The notes below the pieces were generated by a model. The model had not been told where the DNA came from. It ran no database searches and saw only the letters and a program-made list of their open reading frames with translations. The position numbers and the translations under genes are program-made. From Victivallaceae bacterium (GTDB taxonomy: Bacteria > Verrucomicrobiota > Lentisphaeria > Victivallales > Victivallaceae): a stretch of DNA of 16,094 nt. This document shows, one piece after another, positions 14,430 through 16,094 of this stretch (position 1 is the stretch's first letter; the number at the start of each line of letters is the position of its first letter). The stretch is taken from positions 1 to 16,094 of the forward strand of contig JAQVVK010000029.1 of assembly GCA_028698975.1 (NCBI GenBank), written 5' to 3'.

Positions 14430-16094
14430 ATGGCTTTTCCTGAAATCTCCAATCAGGCGGTCTTCCCCCAAATGGAAACAGAGATCCTGAACTTTTGGCA
14501 GTCGAACCATATTTTCGAGAAATCGCTTGACCAGCGCAAAGGCGGCCGCGAATTTGTCTTTTACGACGGACCTCCATTTGCCACCGGGCTGCCTCATTAC
14601 GGCCACCTGCTGGCCGGCACGATCAAAGACGTGGTGCCCCGTTATCAGACCATGCGCGGCAACTATGTCGAACGCCGCTTCGGGTGGGACTGCCACGGGC
14701 TTCCGGTCGAAAACGAGATGGAAAAAGAGCTGAAACTCTCCAGCAAACGCGACATCGAGGCCTACGGCATCGATAAATTCAACGAGTCGTGCCGTTCGAT
14801 CGTTTTGCGTTATACCTCCGAATGGGAAAAGATCGTCGGGCGCATGGGTCGCTGGGTCGATTTCAAACACGGTTACCGCACGATGGACCGCGACTTTATG
14901 GAGTCGATCTGGTGGGTGTTCAAACAGCTTTGGGAAAAGGGGCTGGTCTACGAGGGGTACAAAATCCTGCCGTACTGTCCGCGCTGCGCGACGCCGCTTT
15001 CCAACTTCGAGGCCAATCAGGGCTATAAGGACGTAACCGACCCGGCGATCACAATTCGCTTTAAGGCTGAAAACGATCCGTCGGCCTACTTTTTGGCGTG
15101 GACGACCACGCCGTGGACTCTGTCCTCCAATCTCGCGCTTACCGTGGGGCCGGAGATCGATTACGTCAAGGTCAAGGACGGCGACGATTTTTATTACATG
15201 GCCGAAAGCCGTCTTGCCGCCTATTACAAGGAAACCCCCGAAATCGTCTGGCGCGGCAAAGGAGCCGAGTTGGTCGGCCGCCGTTACGAGCCGCTCTTCA
15301 ACTATTTTGCCGACTTGCGCGAGCAGGGTGCATTTAAGGTTATTTCCGGCGATTTCGTCAGCACTTCCGACGGTACCGGCATCGTGCATACCGCACCTGG
15401 TTTCGGTGAAGACGATAACGCGGTCTGCAAAAAGTTCGGCGTGCCGGAGGTTTGTCCGATCGATGCCGAGTGCTGTTTTACCTCCGAAGTGCCCGATTAC
15501 GCCGGCCGACCGGTCAAGAGCGTTGACAAAGAGATCATGCAGCGGCTCAAAGACGAGGGCAAACTGGTGCATCGCGGCCAGATCACCCACAGTTATCCGC
15601 ACTGCTGGCGCGATGACGGCCCGCTGATCTATCGTGCCATTTCGACATGGTTCGTCAAGGTCGAGGCGGTCAAGGAGCAGATGGTGCGCAACAACCAGTC
15701 GATCAACTGGGTGCCGGCTCATCTGCGCGACGGCCGTTTCGGCAAGTGGCTCGAAAACGCCCGCGACTGGGCGATCAGCCGCAACCGTTATTGGGGGACT
15801 CCGCTGCCGATCTGGCGCAATGACGAGGGCGAGGTGATCGTGCCGGGAAGCGCGGCCGAGCTGGAGCAGCTCACCGGTCAGAGCATCACCGACTTGCACA
15901 AGCATTTCATCGACAAACTGACCATTCCGTCGCCCACCGGCAAATCGCCGCTCAAACGGGTGCCGGAGGTTTTTGACTGCTGGTTTGAATCAGGCTCCAT
16001 GCCGTACGCGCAGCAGCATTATCCATTTGAAAACAAGGCGCGTTTTGAGGAGAACTTCCCGGCGGACTTCATCGCCGAGGGGTTGGATCAGACC
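14430..16094 (+). CDS. ileS: Isoleucyl-tRNA synthetase, eukaryote-type (IleRS2), 3' end cut by window
   Basis: The frame runs 555 codons from ATG 14430 to the window end without a stop, about half of the usual 1,000-plus residues. The Rossmann start FYDGPPFATGLPHYGH (44-59) holds the class I HIGH motif as HYGH. RRFGWDCHGLPVE (82-94), YCPRCATPLSNFEA and the editing-domain segment AWTTTPWTLSSNLALTVG follow, then ISRNRYWGTPLPIW and CWFESGSMPYAQ. These wordings are those of the cytosolic/archaeal IleRS2 branch rather than the common bacterial IleRS1 (which reads DGPPYANG.IHIGHALNK). The KMSKS loop lies beyond the window. GAGGTG at 14418-14423 precedes the ATG, and the symporter stop is 1 bp upstream, so they are probably co-transcribed. 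Confidence 0.96.
   Translation, partial: MAFPEISNQAVFPQMETEILNFWQSNHIFEKSLDQRKGGREFVFYDGPPFATGLPHYGHLLAGTIKDVVPRYQTMRGNYVERRFGWDCHGLPVENEMEKELKLSSKRDIEAYGIDKFNESCRSIVLRYTSEWEKIVGRMGRWVDFKHGYRTMDRDFMESIWWVFKQLWEKGLVYEGYKILPYCPRCATPLSNFEANQGYKDVTDPAITIRFKAENDPSAYFLAWTTTPWTLSSNLALTVGPEIDYVKVKDGDDFYYMAESRLAAYYKETPEIVWRGKGAELVGRRYEPLFNYFADLREQGAFKVISGDFVSTSDGTGIVHTAPGFGEDDNAVCKKFGVPEVCPIDAECCFTSEVPDYAGRPVKSVDKEIMQRLKDEGKLVHRGQITHSYPHCWRDDGPLIYRAISTWFVKVEAVKEQMVRNNQSINWVPAHLRDGRFGKWLENARDWAISRNRYWGTPLPIWRNDEGEVIVPGSAAELEQLTGQSITDLHKHFIDKLTIPSPTGKSPLKRVPEVFDCWFESGSMPYAQQHYPFENKARFEENFPADFIAEGLDQT

Noticed and set aside
14400..15905. 501-codon open frame on the minus strand
   Set aside because: It is antisense to ileS, whose motifs are unmistakable; length alone is not evidence in this base composition.

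Overview
This GC-rich window carries housekeeping genes of a bacterium interleaved with sugar-metabolism genes. The mixture suggests the PVC superphylum, most likely Lentisphaerota (Victivallis-like) or a neighbouring Verrucomicrobiota lineage. The clues are an animal-type UDP-glucose dehydrogenase beside a UDP-xylose synthase, a eukaryote-type isoleucyl-tRNA synthetase, an AraC regulator paired with a GH127 glycosidase, and fermentative ackA-pta. The assignment is inference; no 16S or other marker lies in the window.

Layout. (1) Positions 1-2797, minus strand: a three-gene operon, uxs - ugd - nucleotidyltransferase (the last cut by the window edge). It makes UDP-glucuronate and UDP-xylose and probably belongs to a surface-polysaccharide cluster continuing to the left. 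(2) 2798-3209: a 412-bp gene-free stretch with outward promoters. (3) 3210-3578: a small secreted hydrophobic protein of unknown function, possibly read from a leaderless mRNA, meeting an AraC regulator tail to tail. (4) 3583-6287: the AraC regulator, divergent from a GH127 beta-L-arabinofuranosidase-like enzyme across a 92-bp shared control region. (5) 6371-6826: an HU/IHF-family gene with its own promoter and terminator. (6) 6856-9746: hisS-adk-map-infA, tightly packed and partly overlapping. (7) 9797-12037: ackA-pta, the acetyl-CoA to acetate route that yields ATP. (8) 12147-12512: tRNA-Lys(UUU) and rpmB (zinc-type bL28), closed by a clear terminator. (9) 12593-16094: a 57-residue single-span protein, a sodium:solute symporter, and the 5' part of a eukaryote-type ileS, spaced as one operon.

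Links between genes. uxs and ugd are consecutive steps (UDP-glucose to UDP-glucuronate to UDP-xylose). The AraC/GH127 pair looks like a local sensor with its target. adk-map-infA is the trio usually found at the secY end of the ribosomal protein cluster, here attached to hisS instead. The 57-residue protein and the symporter probably form one transporter. I see no mobile element, CRISPR array, prophage or origin. I do not see a clearly new system; the best candidates for follow-up are the 122-residue secreted protein, the Arg-tailed small symporter partner and the minus-strand hairpin beside the tRNA gene.
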